The notes under the pieces are model-generated. The model saw only the letters and a program-made list of their open reading frames with translations. It was not told where the DNA came from and did no database searches. From Pseudoclavibacter terrae (GTDB taxonomy: Bacteria > Actinomycetota > Actinomycetes > Actinomycetales > Microbacteriaceae): DNA of 64,000 bases. Position numbers and translations under genes: made by a program. How positions within the stretch are numbered: the stretch's first letter is position 1; each line of letters opens with the position of its first letter. The DNA lies in assembly GCF_008831075.1 (NCBI RefSeq), contig NZ_WBJX01000003.1, positions 248,001-312,000 of the forward strand, in the 5' to 3' direction. Of the stretch, positions 8,336 through 16,477 are shown piece by piece.

Positions 8336-8509
8336 GCGATCACCCTAGACGCGGGCACCGACATTCGCGCGGGCGCGGCCCCACCAACCCCTTGCTGCGC
8401 AGCCCTCCCAGACGCTCCAACCCGGTGCATCCACACGAGAGACGCACCTTCATCACGCCGGGAGGCTGCATCGCCCGCATGGATGCACTCAGGCGCGAGC
8501 GCGAGGACG

Positions 8510-8707
8510 TCAGCGACGGCGGCGGCGCGTGCCGAGCAGGGCCGCGATGACGGAGACCAGCAGCCCCGCCGCTCCGGTGACGAGGCCGACGATGATGAGG
8601 AAGCCCGCGCCGATGTTGGCGTCGAGGGCGGTCGGGTCGGTCATGAAGTGCGCTCCCGCGAGCGCGAGGAATCCGATGGCGAGCAGGACGGTGCCGAGGA
8701 TCTGCAT
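8510..8707 (-). CDS. Small two-helix membrane protein, unknown
   Basis: The 65-residue protein has two hydrophobic helices (ILGTVLLAIGFLALAGAHF and a second around residues 33-57) and a basic C-terminal cluster GTRRRRR. The charge pattern suggests the C-terminus is inside. Codon use has the strong G/C third-position bias of real genes in this window. The ribosome site is weak (GAGA). I do not recognise a family. Confidence 0.5.
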   Translation of the reverse strand: MQILGTVLLAIGFLALAGAHFMTDPTALDANIGAGFLIIVGLVTGAAGLLVSVIAALLGTRRRRR

Positions 8708-8859
8708 GTGGGTTCTCGCTCTCGTCGCGGCGATCCGGGGTCATTCCACCCAACAGCATCGGGATGCACCGAAACCGGGAGCGGGTGCGGCTCGCGCTTT
8801 GAGAGCACGCCTCGTCTCTTCGGGCCGGTTGCGAATCGTGGATGTAGCCATGTGACCCC

Positions 8860-8897
8860 CTCGAGTGCGAGCACTGCGAGCACTGCGAGCACTCGAG
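8860..8897 (-). terminator. Hairpin built on a 9-bp tandem repeat
   Basis: CTCGAGTGC at 8860-8868 pairs exactly with GCACTCGAG at 8889-8897. The loop is made of direct repeats of GAGCACTGC. It lies just past the stop of the ABC permease and probably ends that operon. Confidence 0.55.
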
Positions 8898-8914
8898 AAG
8901 CTCGACAGATTCAG

Positions 8915-9676
8915 TCAGCTGATCCTGCGCTGGTAGACCACGTTCGCAACCATGAAGGCGGCGAGGAGGATCCCGACGCACCAGCTCAGCGCGACCCAGA
9001 TATCCCCGCTCGCCGGCTGCCCTTCGAGGAGCTGGCGGATGCTGTTGACGATCGACGTCACGGGCTGGTTCTCCGCGAACCAGCGCACCGGCCCCGGCAT
9101 GGTGTCGGTCGGCACGAATGCAGAGCTGACGAACGGCAGGAAGATGAGCGGGTAGGAGAAGGCGCTCGCGCCCTCGACGGTCTTCGCGGAGAGGCCTGCG
9201 AGCACGGCGATCCAAGTGAGGGCGAGCGTGAAGAGCACGAGGATGCCCGCGACCGCGAGCCACTCGAACACACCGGCCTCGGACCGGAACCCCATGATCA
9301 GGGCAACGCCGACGACGACGGCCACCGAGACCAGGTTCGCGACCAGGGAGGTGAGCACGTGCGCCCACAGAGCCGACGATCTGGCGATGGGCATCGACTG
9401 GAAGCGTTCGAAGATGCCGCCCTTCAGGTCGAGGAACAGCCGGTAGGCCGTATAGGCGACGCCGGATGCGACCGTGATGAGCAGGATCCCTGGCAGCAGG
9501 TAGTCGACATAGGCGCCGGCGCCGGTGTCGATCGCCCCGCCGAACACGTAGACGAACATGAGCATGAACGCGATCGGCATGACGGCTGTCGTCACGATCG
9601 TGTCGGGACTTCGCAGCACGTGGCGCAGGGAGCGGCCCGTCAGGACGGCGGTGTCACCGACGAAGTGCGTGGTCAT
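8915..9676 (-). CDS. ABC-2 type transporter permease, DrrB-like
   Basis: The 253-residue membrane protein has about six hydrophobic segments. The family pattern includes LTGRSLRHVLRSPDT at the N-terminus and MPIARSSALWAHVLTSL, GFRSEAGVFEW and PLIFLPFVSSAFVPTDTMPGPVRWF (read in pieces). DrrB is the permease of an anthracycline efflux pump; relatives export lipids or antibiotics. The ATG at 9676 overlaps the stop of the ATPase gene (ATGA), so the two are translationally coupled. The cargo is unknown. It is last in an operon of four genes read leftward from the PadR gene. Confidence 0.9.
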   Translation of the reverse strand: MTTHFVGDTAVLTGRSLRHVLRSPDTIVTTAVMPIAFMLMFVYVFGGAIDTGAGAYVDYLLPGILLITVASGVAYTAYRLFLDLKGGIFERFQSMPIARSSALWAHVLTSLVANLVSVAVVVGVALIMGFRSEAGVFEWLAVAGILVLFTLALTWIAVLAGLSAKTVEGASAFSYPLIFLPFVSSAFVPTDTMPGPVRWFAENQPVTSIVNSIRQLLEGQPASGDIWVALSWCVGILLAAFMVANVVYQRRIS

Positions 9677-10452
9677 GATGCCAGATTCCTCTCCGTGCCC
9701 GGCTGGCCGATGACGGCCAGGAATATCTCCTCGAGCGTCGGCTGCTTCTCCACGTACTCGACCTTCGCGGGCGGCAGCAGCCGCTTGAGCTCGGCGAGCG
9801 TTCCGTTCGCGATGATGCGCCCCTCGTTCAGGATCGCGATCCGATCGGCGAGCTGCTCCGCCTCGTCGAGGTACTGGGTGGTGAGCAGCACGGTCGTGCC
9901 CGTGGCGGCGAGCTCGCGCACGGCAGCCCACACCTCGAGCCGAGCCTGCGGGTCGAGGCCCGTCGTCGGTTCGTCGAGGAACACGACGGGTGGGTCACCG
10001 ATGAGGCTCATCGCGATGTCGAGCCGACGCCGCATGCCGCCGGAATACGTCGCGGCACGACGCCGGCCCGCGTCGGTCAGCGAGAAGCGCTCGAGCAAGG
10101 CGTCGGCGACCTCGTTCGGCCGCGGAACGTGTCGCAACCGCGCGACGAGGGCGAGGTTCTCGCGACCCGTGAGCACCTCATCCACCGCCGCGAACTGACC
10201 CGTCAGGCTGATCGCGGCGCGCACCTCGGCCGCGTGCGAAGCCACGTCGAGACCGTTGACCGATGCTGCACCACCATCGGCGCGAAGGAGCGTCGAGAGG
10301 ATGCGCACCAGGGTGGTCTTGCCGGCCCCGTTCGAGCCGAGGAGCGCGAAGATGCTGCCGCTCTGGACGGCGAAGTGGACGCCGGTCAGCACGGCGAGGT
10401 CGCCGTACGACTTCGTGATGCCATCGACGACGATGGCCGGACGCACGCCCAT
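9673..10452 (-). CDS. ABC transporter ATP-binding protein, DrrA-like
   Basis: The 259-residue ATPase shows Walker A GSNGAGKTT, the Q-loop region TGQFAAVDEVLTG, signature YSGGMRRR, Walker B VVFLDEPTTGLDP and switch histidine replaced by LTTQYLDEAE, as is usual in DrrA proteins. It powers the permease encoded immediately downstream. ATG at 10452 was chosen because it follows the upstream stop by two bases and begins the family N-terminus; an upstream extension would overlap the DUF1048 gene. Together they form a putative drug or lipid exporter under PadR control. Confidence 0.93.
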   Translation of the reverse strand: MGVRPAIVVDGITKSYGDLAVLTGVHFAVQSGSIFALLGSNGAGKTTLVRILSTLLRADGGAASVNGLDVASHAAEVRAAISLTGQFAAVDEVLTGRENLALVARLRHVPRPNEVADALLERFSLTDAGRRRAATYSGGMRRRLDIAMSLIGDPPVVFLDEPTTGLDPQARLEVWAAVRELAATGTTVLLTTQYLDEAEQLADRIAILNEGRIIANGTLAELKRLLPPAKVEYVEKQPTLEEIFLAVIGQPGTERNLAS

Positions 10453-10454
10453 GG

Positions 10455-10817
10455 CTACTGCCCTCGCTCCGCTTCCTCGACGGCCTTCACCAGTCGCGCG
10501 CGTTCCTTGTCGATCCACTGCTTGCCGGAGTACGACTGGCCGAACGTCTCGGCGAAGTCGACCGGGTCGGAGCCGACGATGTCGTGGACGGGCGTGCCGT
10601 CAGCGGCCGCGCGCTCCCACAGGTCAGCGAGATCGAGGTTCATGCGAACCATCGACTCCCCGTCGGTGATGCCGCTGTAGTACATGAGGTAGCGCTGGAT
10701 GGCCTGCGCCACCTTCGCGTAGGGAGCCGGCAGCGCGTCCAGCCGAGCCTGCGCGTCCTTGAACTGCTTCTTCTCCTCGAACGAGCCGGTGAGCGCTTCG
10801 ATCCATTTGGCGGCCAT
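10455..10817 (-). CDS. DUF1048-family protein
   Basis: The 120-residue soluble, mostly helical protein starts MAAKWIEALTGSFEEKKQ and includes RLDALPAPYAKVAQAIQRYLMYY and GSDPVDFAETF. DUF1048 proteins are usually encoded with PadR regulators and ABC transporters, as here, but their biochemical role is not established. The ATG follows the padR stop by one base and the stop precedes the ATPase start by two, so it is tightly embedded in the operon. Confidence 0.85.
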   Translation of the reverse strand: MAAKWIEALTGSFEEKKQFKDAQARLDALPAPYAKVAQAIQRYLMYYSGITDGESMVRMNLDLADLWERAAADGTPVHDIVGSDPVDFAETFGQSYSGKQWIDKERARLVKAVEEAERGQ

Positions 10818-10818
10818 G

Positions 10819-11199
10819 TCAGTTGCCTCTTTCTTCGTGTGTGCTGGTCTCGTCTGTGCCGGTTCCAGCGGATGGTGTGGTGCCGCGGAGCTGCTCGAGG
10901 CGGTCCGCGAGGAACCCCCAGGTGCGCCAGAACTCCGCGAGGTATTCGGTGCCTTCTGCGTTGATCGTGTAGACCTTCCGCGGCGGGCCCTTCTCCGAGG
11001 GGACCTTCTCGACGTCGACGAACCCCTTCTGCTCGATGCGCACAAGGAGCGCGTAGACCGTGCCCTCGGCGATCTCTGCGAAGCCCTGCTCGCGAAGCCA
11101 GGCCGTGATCTCGTACCCGTAGGCCGAGCGCGTGGCGAGAATCGCGAGCACGATGCCCTCGAGCGTGCCCTTGAGCATCTCGGTTGCCTGCTTGCCCAT
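10819..11199 (-). CDS. PadR-family transcriptional regulator of the ABC operon
   Basis: The 126-residue winged-helix protein has MLKGTLEGIVLAILATRSAYGYEI at the N-terminus (two pieces: MLKGTLEGIVLAIL and SAYGYEI) and EGTVYALLVRIEQKGFV plus PRKVYTINAEG, all PadR hallmarks. PadR proteins repress multidrug transporters and release DNA on ligand binding. ATG at 11199 was chosen over a GTG two codons earlier because GAGAGG lies six bases upstream of it. It is first in the operon with the DUF1048 and DrrA/DrrB-like genes, so it probably represses its own promoter. Confidence 0.92.
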   Translation of the reverse strand: MGKQATEMLKGTLEGIVLAILATRSAYGYEITAWLREQGFAEIAEGTVYALLVRIEQKGFVDVEKVPSEKGPPRKVYTINAEGTEYLAEFWRTWGFLADRLEQLRGTTPSAGTGTDETSTHEERGN

Positions 11200-11215
11200 G
11201 ATCACCCTCTCTACT

Positions 11216-11267
11216 CAGTACTGATGACTACCGGTACAAAGTAGCACTGGGTACCAGTACCTAGCAA
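11216..11267 (-). promoter_or_regulatory. Promoter and PadR operator candidate of the ABC operon
   Basis: On the minus strand TTGCTA (11262-11267) and TACTTT (11238-11243) are 18 bases apart and resemble -35 and -10 boxes. The near-palindrome ACTGGGTACCAGT (11246-11258) fills the spacer, and the palindrome CAGTACTG (11216-11223) lies downstream. A repressor bound there would block RNA polymerase. Assignment to PadR is inference. Confidence 0.5.
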
Positions 11268-11387
11268 CACTGGGTTCTGCGTGTTCAGCACCCTTTCAGG
11301 CAACCGAGATGCACAGCTACACAGAACTTCACCGATGTATCGTCGGGTGTCGTCAGGTATCGGCACTCACCCTCGAAAGGAATGCTC

Positions 11388-11924
11388 ATGGTCGCTCAGC
11401 ACACCCCAGGCGGACTCGGCTTCGGCCTCCGCGAAGCCGTCGACGAGATTCGCGAGAGTTTCGCATCCCGCCCCACCACCTCCCGCGCCAGCCGCGGAGA
11501 CGTCCGAACCGCACTGCTGGTCGCCCTGCTCGAAGGCCCCCAGCACGGCTACCAGCTCATCCAGGCCATCGAGGAGCGCACCAGCGGCGTATGGAAGCCG
11601 AGCCCCGGTTCCGTCTATCCGACCCTGCAGCTCCTCTCCGACGAGGGACTCGTCGTCCCCGAGGTCACGGGAGAGCGCAAGGTCTACGCGCTCACCGAAG
11701 AAGGACGCGCCGTCGCTGTCGACGCTTCGACTGGCGACCTCCCCTGGGAATCGCCCGCCGCGCGCCGCGCCGAGCGTGCCGCGACCCTCCCGAAGGCTGG
11801 CGCTCGACTTGCACAGGCCGTCGTGCAGGTGCAGAGCAGCGCAACCCCAGACCAGGCCGAGCGCGCTGCGGCCCTCCTCGACGAGACGCGGCGCAAGCTG
11901 TACTCGATCCTCGCCGAGGACTGA
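11388..11924 (+). CDS. PadR-family transcriptional regulator
   Basis: The 178-residue protein has a PadR winged helix in residues 38-110 (VRTALLVALLEGPQHGYQLI, then KPSPGSVYPTLQLLSDEGLV, then ERKVYALTEEG) and a C-terminal helical tail. The N-terminal 35 residues are an extension. ATG at 11388 has AAAGGA six bases upstream; an in-frame ATG at 11382 has no such site. It is divergent from the first PadR operon and is followed after two bases by the AarF-like kinase, so the pair forms an operon. Its target is unknown; the upstream CGATGTATCG is a possible autoregulatory site. Confidence 0.9.
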   Translation: MVAQHTPGGLGFGLREAVDEIRESFASRPTTSRASRGDVRTALLVALLEGPQHGYQLIQAIEERTSGVWKPSPGSVYPTLQLLSDEGLVVPEVTGERKVYALTEEGRAVAVDASTGDLPWESPAARRAERAATLPKAGARLAQAVVQVQSSATPDQAERAAALLDETRRKLYSILAED

Positions 11925-11926
11925 AC

Positions 11927-13774
11927 GTGACAGATGGCCCCAGCCTGACAGAGGAGCGAACGGCGGCGGCGAGCAGGCTGACTGCCGCCGCCGCGCAGGC
12001 GCAAGCCGTCACTCGAGGCCGGGCCGCCCACGACGGCGACACGAAGCTCTCGGCTGAGGGCCGCGCGAGGTACCGCAGAATCGTCCGCTTCGCGCAGCGC
12101 GCGATGCTGCAGATCTGGTGGTTCGAGATCTTCCTGCCGCGCATCCGCCTCGGGAAGCTGTCGGAGCGGGGACGGACCGCACGTATGCAGCGCCTCGCCC
12201 GCCGCTTCCATGCACTCGCGGTCGACCTCGGCGGGCTCATGATCAAGGTGGGGCAGTTCATGTCGTCGCGCCTCGACGTGCTGCCACCCGAGATCACGGC
12301 CGAGCTCGAGGGCCTGCAGGATGAGGTTCCGGCCGTGGCGTTCCCCGCCATCCGGGCACAGGCTGAGGCCGAGCTGGGCATGCCGTTGAGCCAAGCGTAC
12401 GCGAGCTTCGACGAGGCCCCCATCGCGGCGGCCTCGTTCGGGCAGGCCCATCGCGCGACGCTCACCCCCGCCCTCGCGGAGGAGACCGGGTACACCAGCG
12501 TGGTCGTGAAGGTGCAGCGACCGGGCATCGAGGACCTCGTCGAGACAGATCTGCGTGCGCTGCGCCGCGTCGGACAGCTCCTCAAGCGAGTCGAGCTGGT
12601 CTCCAAGCGGGCCGACGCCCCCGCCCTCGTCGAGGAGTTCGCTGCGACGAGCCTCGAGGAGATCGACTACATCCACGAGGGCTCCAGCGCTGAGCGCTTC
12701 GCCGCCGACTTCGAGACCGACACCCGCGTGGGTGCCGCGCAGGTCGTGTGGGAGCGCACGGCGTCGCGCATCCTCACGCTCTCGGACGTGACCGCGATCA
12801 AGATCACCGACGTGGATGCGCTCCGCGCCGCGGGCATCGACCCCGAAGAGGTGGCCAACGAACTCGCGAGGGCAACCTTCCAGCAGCTCTTCGTCGCCGG
12901 CTTCTTCCACGCAGACCCGCACCCGGGCAACATCTTCGTGACACCGCTGGCGACGCCGCGGATCCCCGCCCCCTCAGACGTCGACGGTGAGGCGACCGAG
13001 GAGCGGCCCGCACCCGTCACGTGGGAGCTGACCTACATCGACTTCGGCATGATGGGCGTCATCTCCGACACCCTGCGCGCGAGCCTGCGACAGCTCATCT
13101 TCGCGATCGTGTCGCGCGACGGGCCCGGCCTCGTCAGGTCGATGCGCAGCGTCGGCGTGCTCCTCCCCGCAGGTGACACGGCCGAACTCGAGCGAGCCAT
13201 GACGGAGCTGTTCGGTCGCTTCGGCGGCATGGGCGTCGCCGAGCTGCAGCGCGTCGACCCCGCAGAGCTCGGCGACTTCGCCGACCGCTTCAGGGACACG
13301 ATCCGGGAGATGCCGTTCCAGCTGCCCGAGAACTTCCTGCTCATCATCCGCGCGATCTCCCTGGTGTCGGGCGTGACCTCCGCGCTCGACAAGGACTTCA
13401 ACATGTGGGAGGCGGTCGACCCGTTCGCCCGCACCCTCACGCGCGACGAGGGCGGAAACACCATCCAGGCCGTGGCGAAGCAGGCCGTTTCGGCGCTCGC
13501 GACCGCCGTGACGCTGCCAGGGCGACTGGATGCGCTGACCACTCGGCTCGAAGCCGGCCAGCTGAAGGTGCAGACGCCGAGCGTCGACCGGCACATGCGC
13601 TCACTCGAGCGGATGCTGCGTGGCGTCGTCTCCGCGGTCGTGTTCGCCGCGCTGCTCATCGGGGGCGTCCTGCTGCTGCCGCAGCTCGCTCCCCTCGGCA
13701 TCGTGCTCATGAGCGTCTCGGTCATCCCTCTGCTCCACGCCGCGGCCGTCGCCTTGGGCCGGCGGCGACGCTGA
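11927..13774 (+). CDS. ABC1/UbiB-AarF family atypical kinase
   Basis: The 615-residue protein starts GTG with GAGGA six bases upstream. The ABC1 domain includes the KxGQ motif in LMIKVGQFMSSRLDVLP, the Ala-rich loop AAASFGQAHRA, the lysine in VVVKVQRPG, catalytic-loop HADPHPGNIF and metal-binding YIDFGMMG. Two hydrophobic segments near the C-terminus (VVSAVVFAALLIGGVLLL and APLGIVLMSVSVIPLLHAAA) anchor it in the membrane. UbiB homologues are ATPases that support ubiquinone synthesis. Actinobacteria use menaquinone, so the role here is uncertain. It is probably co-transcribed with the preceding padR. Confidence 0.9.
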   Translation: MTDGPSLTEERTAAASRLTAAAAQAQAVTRGRAAHDGDTKLSAEGRARYRRIVRFAQRAMLQIWWFEIFLPRIRLGKLSERGRTARMQRLARRFHALAVDLGGLMIKVGQFMSSRLDVLPPEITAELEGLQDEVPAVAFPAIRAQAEAELGMPLSQAYASFDEAPIAAASFGQAHRATLTPALAEETGYTSVVVKVQRPGIEDLVETDLRALRRVGQLLKRVELVSKRADAPALVEEFAATSLEEIDYIHEGSSAERFAADFETDTRVGAAQVVWERTASRILTLSDVTAIKITDVDALRAAGIDPEEVANELARATFQQLFVAGFFHADPHPGNIFVTPLATPRIPAPSDVDGEATEERPAPVTWELTYIDFGMMGVISDTLRASLRQLIFAIVSRDGPGLVRSMRSVGVLLPAGDTAELERAMTELFGRFGGMGVAELQRVDPAELGDFADRFRDTIREMPFQLPENFLLIIRAISLVSGVTSALDKDFNMWEAVDPFARTLTRDEGGNTIQAVAKQAVSALATAVTLPGRLDALTTRLEAGQLKVQTPSVDRHMRSLERMLRGVVSAVVFAALLIGGVLLLPQLAPLGIVLMSVSVIPLLHAAAVALGRRRR

Positions 13775-13842
13775 CGCCCTGACCGCTCGCCGCCGGCTCG
13801 CCAGCTCGTCCCGCTCGCCGCGGCCACCACCCCCACCCCTGG

Positions 13843-13910
13843 TTTCGGGATGGGTTGCACGCCTCGGGATGGCTTGCAACCCATCCGGCAGCGTGAAAGC
13901 CATCTCGAGA
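13843..13910. repeat. Compound palindromic intergenic element, copy 2
   Basis: Outer arms 13843-13862 and 13891-13910 are inverted with a few mismatches. Inner arms 13868-13877 and 13878-13887 (GGATGGCTTG/CAACCCATCC) are inverted with one mismatch. Bases 13868-13909 match 5410-5451 of copy 1 at 36 of 42 positions. Both copies lie between convergent genes. Confidence 0.75.
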
Positions 13911-13930
13911 CGACCACCCCGAGCGGGAAC

Positions 13931-14557
13931 TCAGACGGCGAGCTTGCCGCTCTTCGACAGCTCGGGGTCGGTGCACGACGAGAGGTCGAAGCAGCATGGG
14001 CGCCGCTTCCCGGCCTCCAGCTTCGAGAGGCCGACCTCGATGCGGCGCTCGCGAGTCTTCACGACTCGCGTGGAGTTGATCCAGCGCACCCACTCCCACC
14101 TCGCCATCGGCGTGATGTCACGCCAGGTCTCCGCAGAATCGGGGGCATCCGCGAGCGCCTCGGAGAAATCCGCGGGGATCTCCGGCTCGGGCCACTCGCC
14201 GCCCGGCCGCAGCTCCACGCTGACGGTGTCGCCGTCGGCGGCGCCGTCTCCGAGTGCGGCGGCGACGTCGAGCCAGTGCCCGCGGAGGCCGTCGGGCTCG
14301 ATGACCGCCTCGAAAGCTCGCGCAGCATCACCGGAATCCGCGCTGGAGCCTGAGCCAGCCTGTGCGTGGATCACGCCCTCGACGGCGACCTGCCCACGCG
14401 ACGGCAGCATCCGGCTCGCGTCCTCCGGAAACCGCACGATCAGTCGCACGCCGTCGTCACCCACAACGGGGACGGCAATGACACGCGCTGTGAACCTGAC
14501 GGCACTGGTGTCCGGCGCCGCGATCTCCGCGGCGAGTGAGCCCTGTCTGTCAGCCAT
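13931..14557 (-). CDS. DUF1905/YdeI-like protein
   Basis: The 208-residue protein has an N-terminal DUF1905 beta-barrel (VRFTARVIAVPVVGDDGVRL, then GQVAVEGVIHAQAG). The C-terminal helical YdeI-type region shows IPADFSEALADAPDSAETW, then MARWEWVRWINSTR and VVKTRERRIE. YdeI homologues are annotated as bacteriocin-protection or OmpD-associated proteins; the biochemical function is not known. The last 25 residues are a Cys-containing tail (KRRPCCFDLSSC) beyond the usual domain. ATG start at 14557. It is convergent with the AarF-like gene and divergent from the oxidoreductase gene. Confidence 0.8.
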   Translation of the reverse strand: MADRQGSLAAEIAAPDTSAVRFTARVIAVPVVGDDGVRLIVRFPEDASRMLPSRGQVAVEGVIHAQAGSGSSADSGDAARAFEAVIEPDGLRGHWLDVAAALGDGAADGDTVSVELRPGGEWPEPEIPADFSEALADAPDSAETWRDITPMARWEWVRWINSTRVVKTRERRIEVGLSKLEAGKRRPCCFDLSSCTDPELSKSGKLAV

Positions 14558-14642
14558 GGCAGAAAGCGTACGCCCGACCGAAGCGTGAACGCAGATTCCC
14601 TCACTGGTTCCCGAACCCTTCGTCGCTCAGTACCCTGATCCC

Positions 14643-16349
14643 ATGACTGACCAGCCCATCATCCTCATCGCCGCCGATGAGCGACTCGCGAAGATCGAAG
14701 CCGAATTCAGGGCCAGATACGACCGCGACTACAGGATCGTCACGGCAGGAGACGCCGGGGGCGCCCTGCAGCTCCTGAGGGAACTCGTCGATTCCGGTGC
14801 CGCTGTCGCCATGGTCGTCGCCGACGTGTCCATCGGGGAGATCCCTGGACCGACGTTCCTGCGCCGCACGCAATCGATCTCCCCGACAGCGCGCCGACTC
14901 GTCCTCTCGACACCCGGCGCCGGCTACGCCGCGAACCTCGACGCCCTGCGGGAGGCGACGGTCCGTCGAGACATCGACACCTTCACCGGCATCCCGATGG
15001 GACCGCGCGACGAGGAGTTCCACACGGTCGTCACGGAACTGCTCTCCGAGTGGGGCTGGTCTGTCGCCCGACCGGCAGTCAGCATCATCGACGTCGTCGC
15101 CGAACCGCACGACCGCGAGGCGGGAGCCATTCGGGATCTCCTCGAGCGCCTCGGCTTCCCGAACCGCATCCTGACCCCAGACAGTGCCGAGGGAGCCGCA
15201 CTGATCTCCGCAGCTACGGCCGAGTCCTCAGCGCCAGTCGTGCTCCCGCTGGCTCGGGCCTACGACGGCAGGCTCTTCCCCGCAGCAACGGCGAGGGGCC
15301 TCAACGAGCTGCTCTCGACTCGCTTCGACACGGTCCCCGAGGGGGAGGTCACCGATGTCCTGGTCATCGGCGCCGGCCCCGCTGGCCTCGCCGCGGCCGT
15401 CTACGCAGCCTCCGAGGGGCTCACCACGGCGGTGCTCGAGCGGGATGCGATCGGCGGGCAGGCGGGGTCGAGCTCGATGATCCGCAACTACCTCGGCTTC
15501 CCCCGAGGTATCTCCGGCATGCGCCTCGCGCAGCGTTCCCGCATCCAGGCCGGGCGCTTCGGCGCGAAGTTCTACACGGGACGTTCGGTCACCGGCCTGG
15601 AGCCCTGCACGCTCGACGGCGTCCCCACCTACCGAGTGCACCTCGGCGACACCGAGCTGCGTGCACGGACCGTCCTCATCGCGACCGGGGTCGCGTATCG
15701 GCGCCTCGGCATCGAATCGGTCGATGTGCACACGGGCGCCGGCGTCTACTACGGGGCAGCCACCTCGATGGCGAGGGAGATGCAGGGAAGAGACGTCATC
15801 GTCGTCGGCGGTGGCAACTCTGCCGGTCAGTCGGCCGTGCACCTCGCGAAGTTCGCGAGACACGTGACCATCCTCATCCGGCGCGCGTCGCTGAGCGAGT
15901 CGATGTCCGAGTACCTGATCCGCGAGCTCGACTCGACCCCGAACGTCTCCGTCGCCAGCAACAGCGAGATCGCGGACGGCGGAGGTGAGGCCGCCCTCGA
16001 GTGGGTGACCGTGCGCGACCGGACCTCGGGCGAGGAGCACCGCTTCGACGTCGGCGGGCTCTTCTGCATGCTCGGCGCCCAGCCGGACTGCACGTGGCTG
16101 CCAGAGGGAATCGCCCTCGACAAGGCGGGCTTCGTCCTCACGGGACGAGACGTCCCCAAGGATGCTTGGACCGACGGCATGCCTCCAGCTGACCTCGAGA
16201 CCACGCTGCCTGGCGTCTTCGTCGCCGGCGACGTGCGCTCCGGGTCGATGAAGCGCGTCGCGTCCGCCAGCGGGGAGGGCGCATCCTCGCTGCCCCTCAT
16301 CCACGCCCACCTCGCCGCCCTCCGCGCCCGCGAGTTCGGCGCCGAGTAG
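14643..16349 (+). CDS. Receiver-like domain fused to thioredoxin-reductase-like flavoprotein
   Basis: The 568-residue protein has a receiver-like N-terminal domain (about 1-130), a linker domain, and a thioredoxin-reductase-like module from about residue 235. FAD binding is shown by VLVIGAGPAGLAAAVYAA, NADPH binding by VIVVGGGNSAGQSAVHLAK, and the C-terminal FAD motif by GVFVAGDVR. Where true thioredoxin reductase has CATC, this protein has GAGVYYGAATSMA and no redox cysteine pair. It should therefore not reduce thioredoxin directly. Similar fused flavoproteins occur in actinobacteria with unknown partners. The phospho-acceptor region reads VVADVSIGEIPG. The start is ATG with no clear ribosome site and may be leaderless. 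Confidence 0.85.
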   Translation: MTDQPIILIAADERLAKIEAEFRARYDRDYRIVTAGDAGGALQLLRELVDSGAAVAMVVADVSIGEIPGPTFLRRTQSISPTARRLVLSTPGAGYAANLDALREATVRRDIDTFTGIPMGPRDEEFHTVVTELLSEWGWSVARPAVSIIDVVAEPHDREAGAIRDLLERLGFPNRILTPDSAEGAALISAATAESSAPVVLPLARAYDGRLFPAATARGLNELLSTRFDTVPEGEVTDVLVIGAGPAGLAAAVYAASEGLTTAVLERDAIGGQAGSSSMIRNYLGFPRGISGMRLAQRSRIQAGRFGAKFYTGRSVTGLEPCTLDGVPTYRVHLGDTELRARTVLIATGVAYRRLGIESVDVHTGAGVYYGAATSMAREMQGRDVIVVGGGNSAGQSAVHLAKFARHVTILIRRASLSESMSEYLIRELDSTPNVSVASNSEIADGGGEAALEWVTVRDRTSGEEHRFDVGGLFCMLGAQPDCTWLPEGIALDKAGFVLTGRDVPKDAWTDGMPPADLETTLPGVFVAGDVRSGSMKRVASASGEGASSLPLIHAHLAALRAREFGAE

Positions 16350-16384
16350 GCTCGCCGGCCCTCCCGCGCCGCCGGCAGCGCATC

Positions 16385-16434
16385 CACACGAGAGATGCCG
16401 CTTCGTTTCGAAACGAAGCGGCATCTCTCGTGTG
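16385..16434. terminator. 50-bp perfect palindrome, bidirectional terminator
   Basis: Bases 16385-16434 are a perfect palindrome with 25-bp arms meeting at TTTCGAAA. It lies between the convergent flavoprotein and NhaA genes and would form a very stable hairpin in transcripts from either side. Confidence 0.75.
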
Positions 16435-16477
16435 CTTGCAGATGGATGCGGCGCGCGCGAGTCAGGAGCACGCGGGG

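Noticed and set aside
7853-10198. 781-codon frame on the plus strand
   Set aside because: It is antisense to the phosphatase and the ABC transporter genes, whose products have clear motifs; such long shadows are normal in high-G+C DNA.
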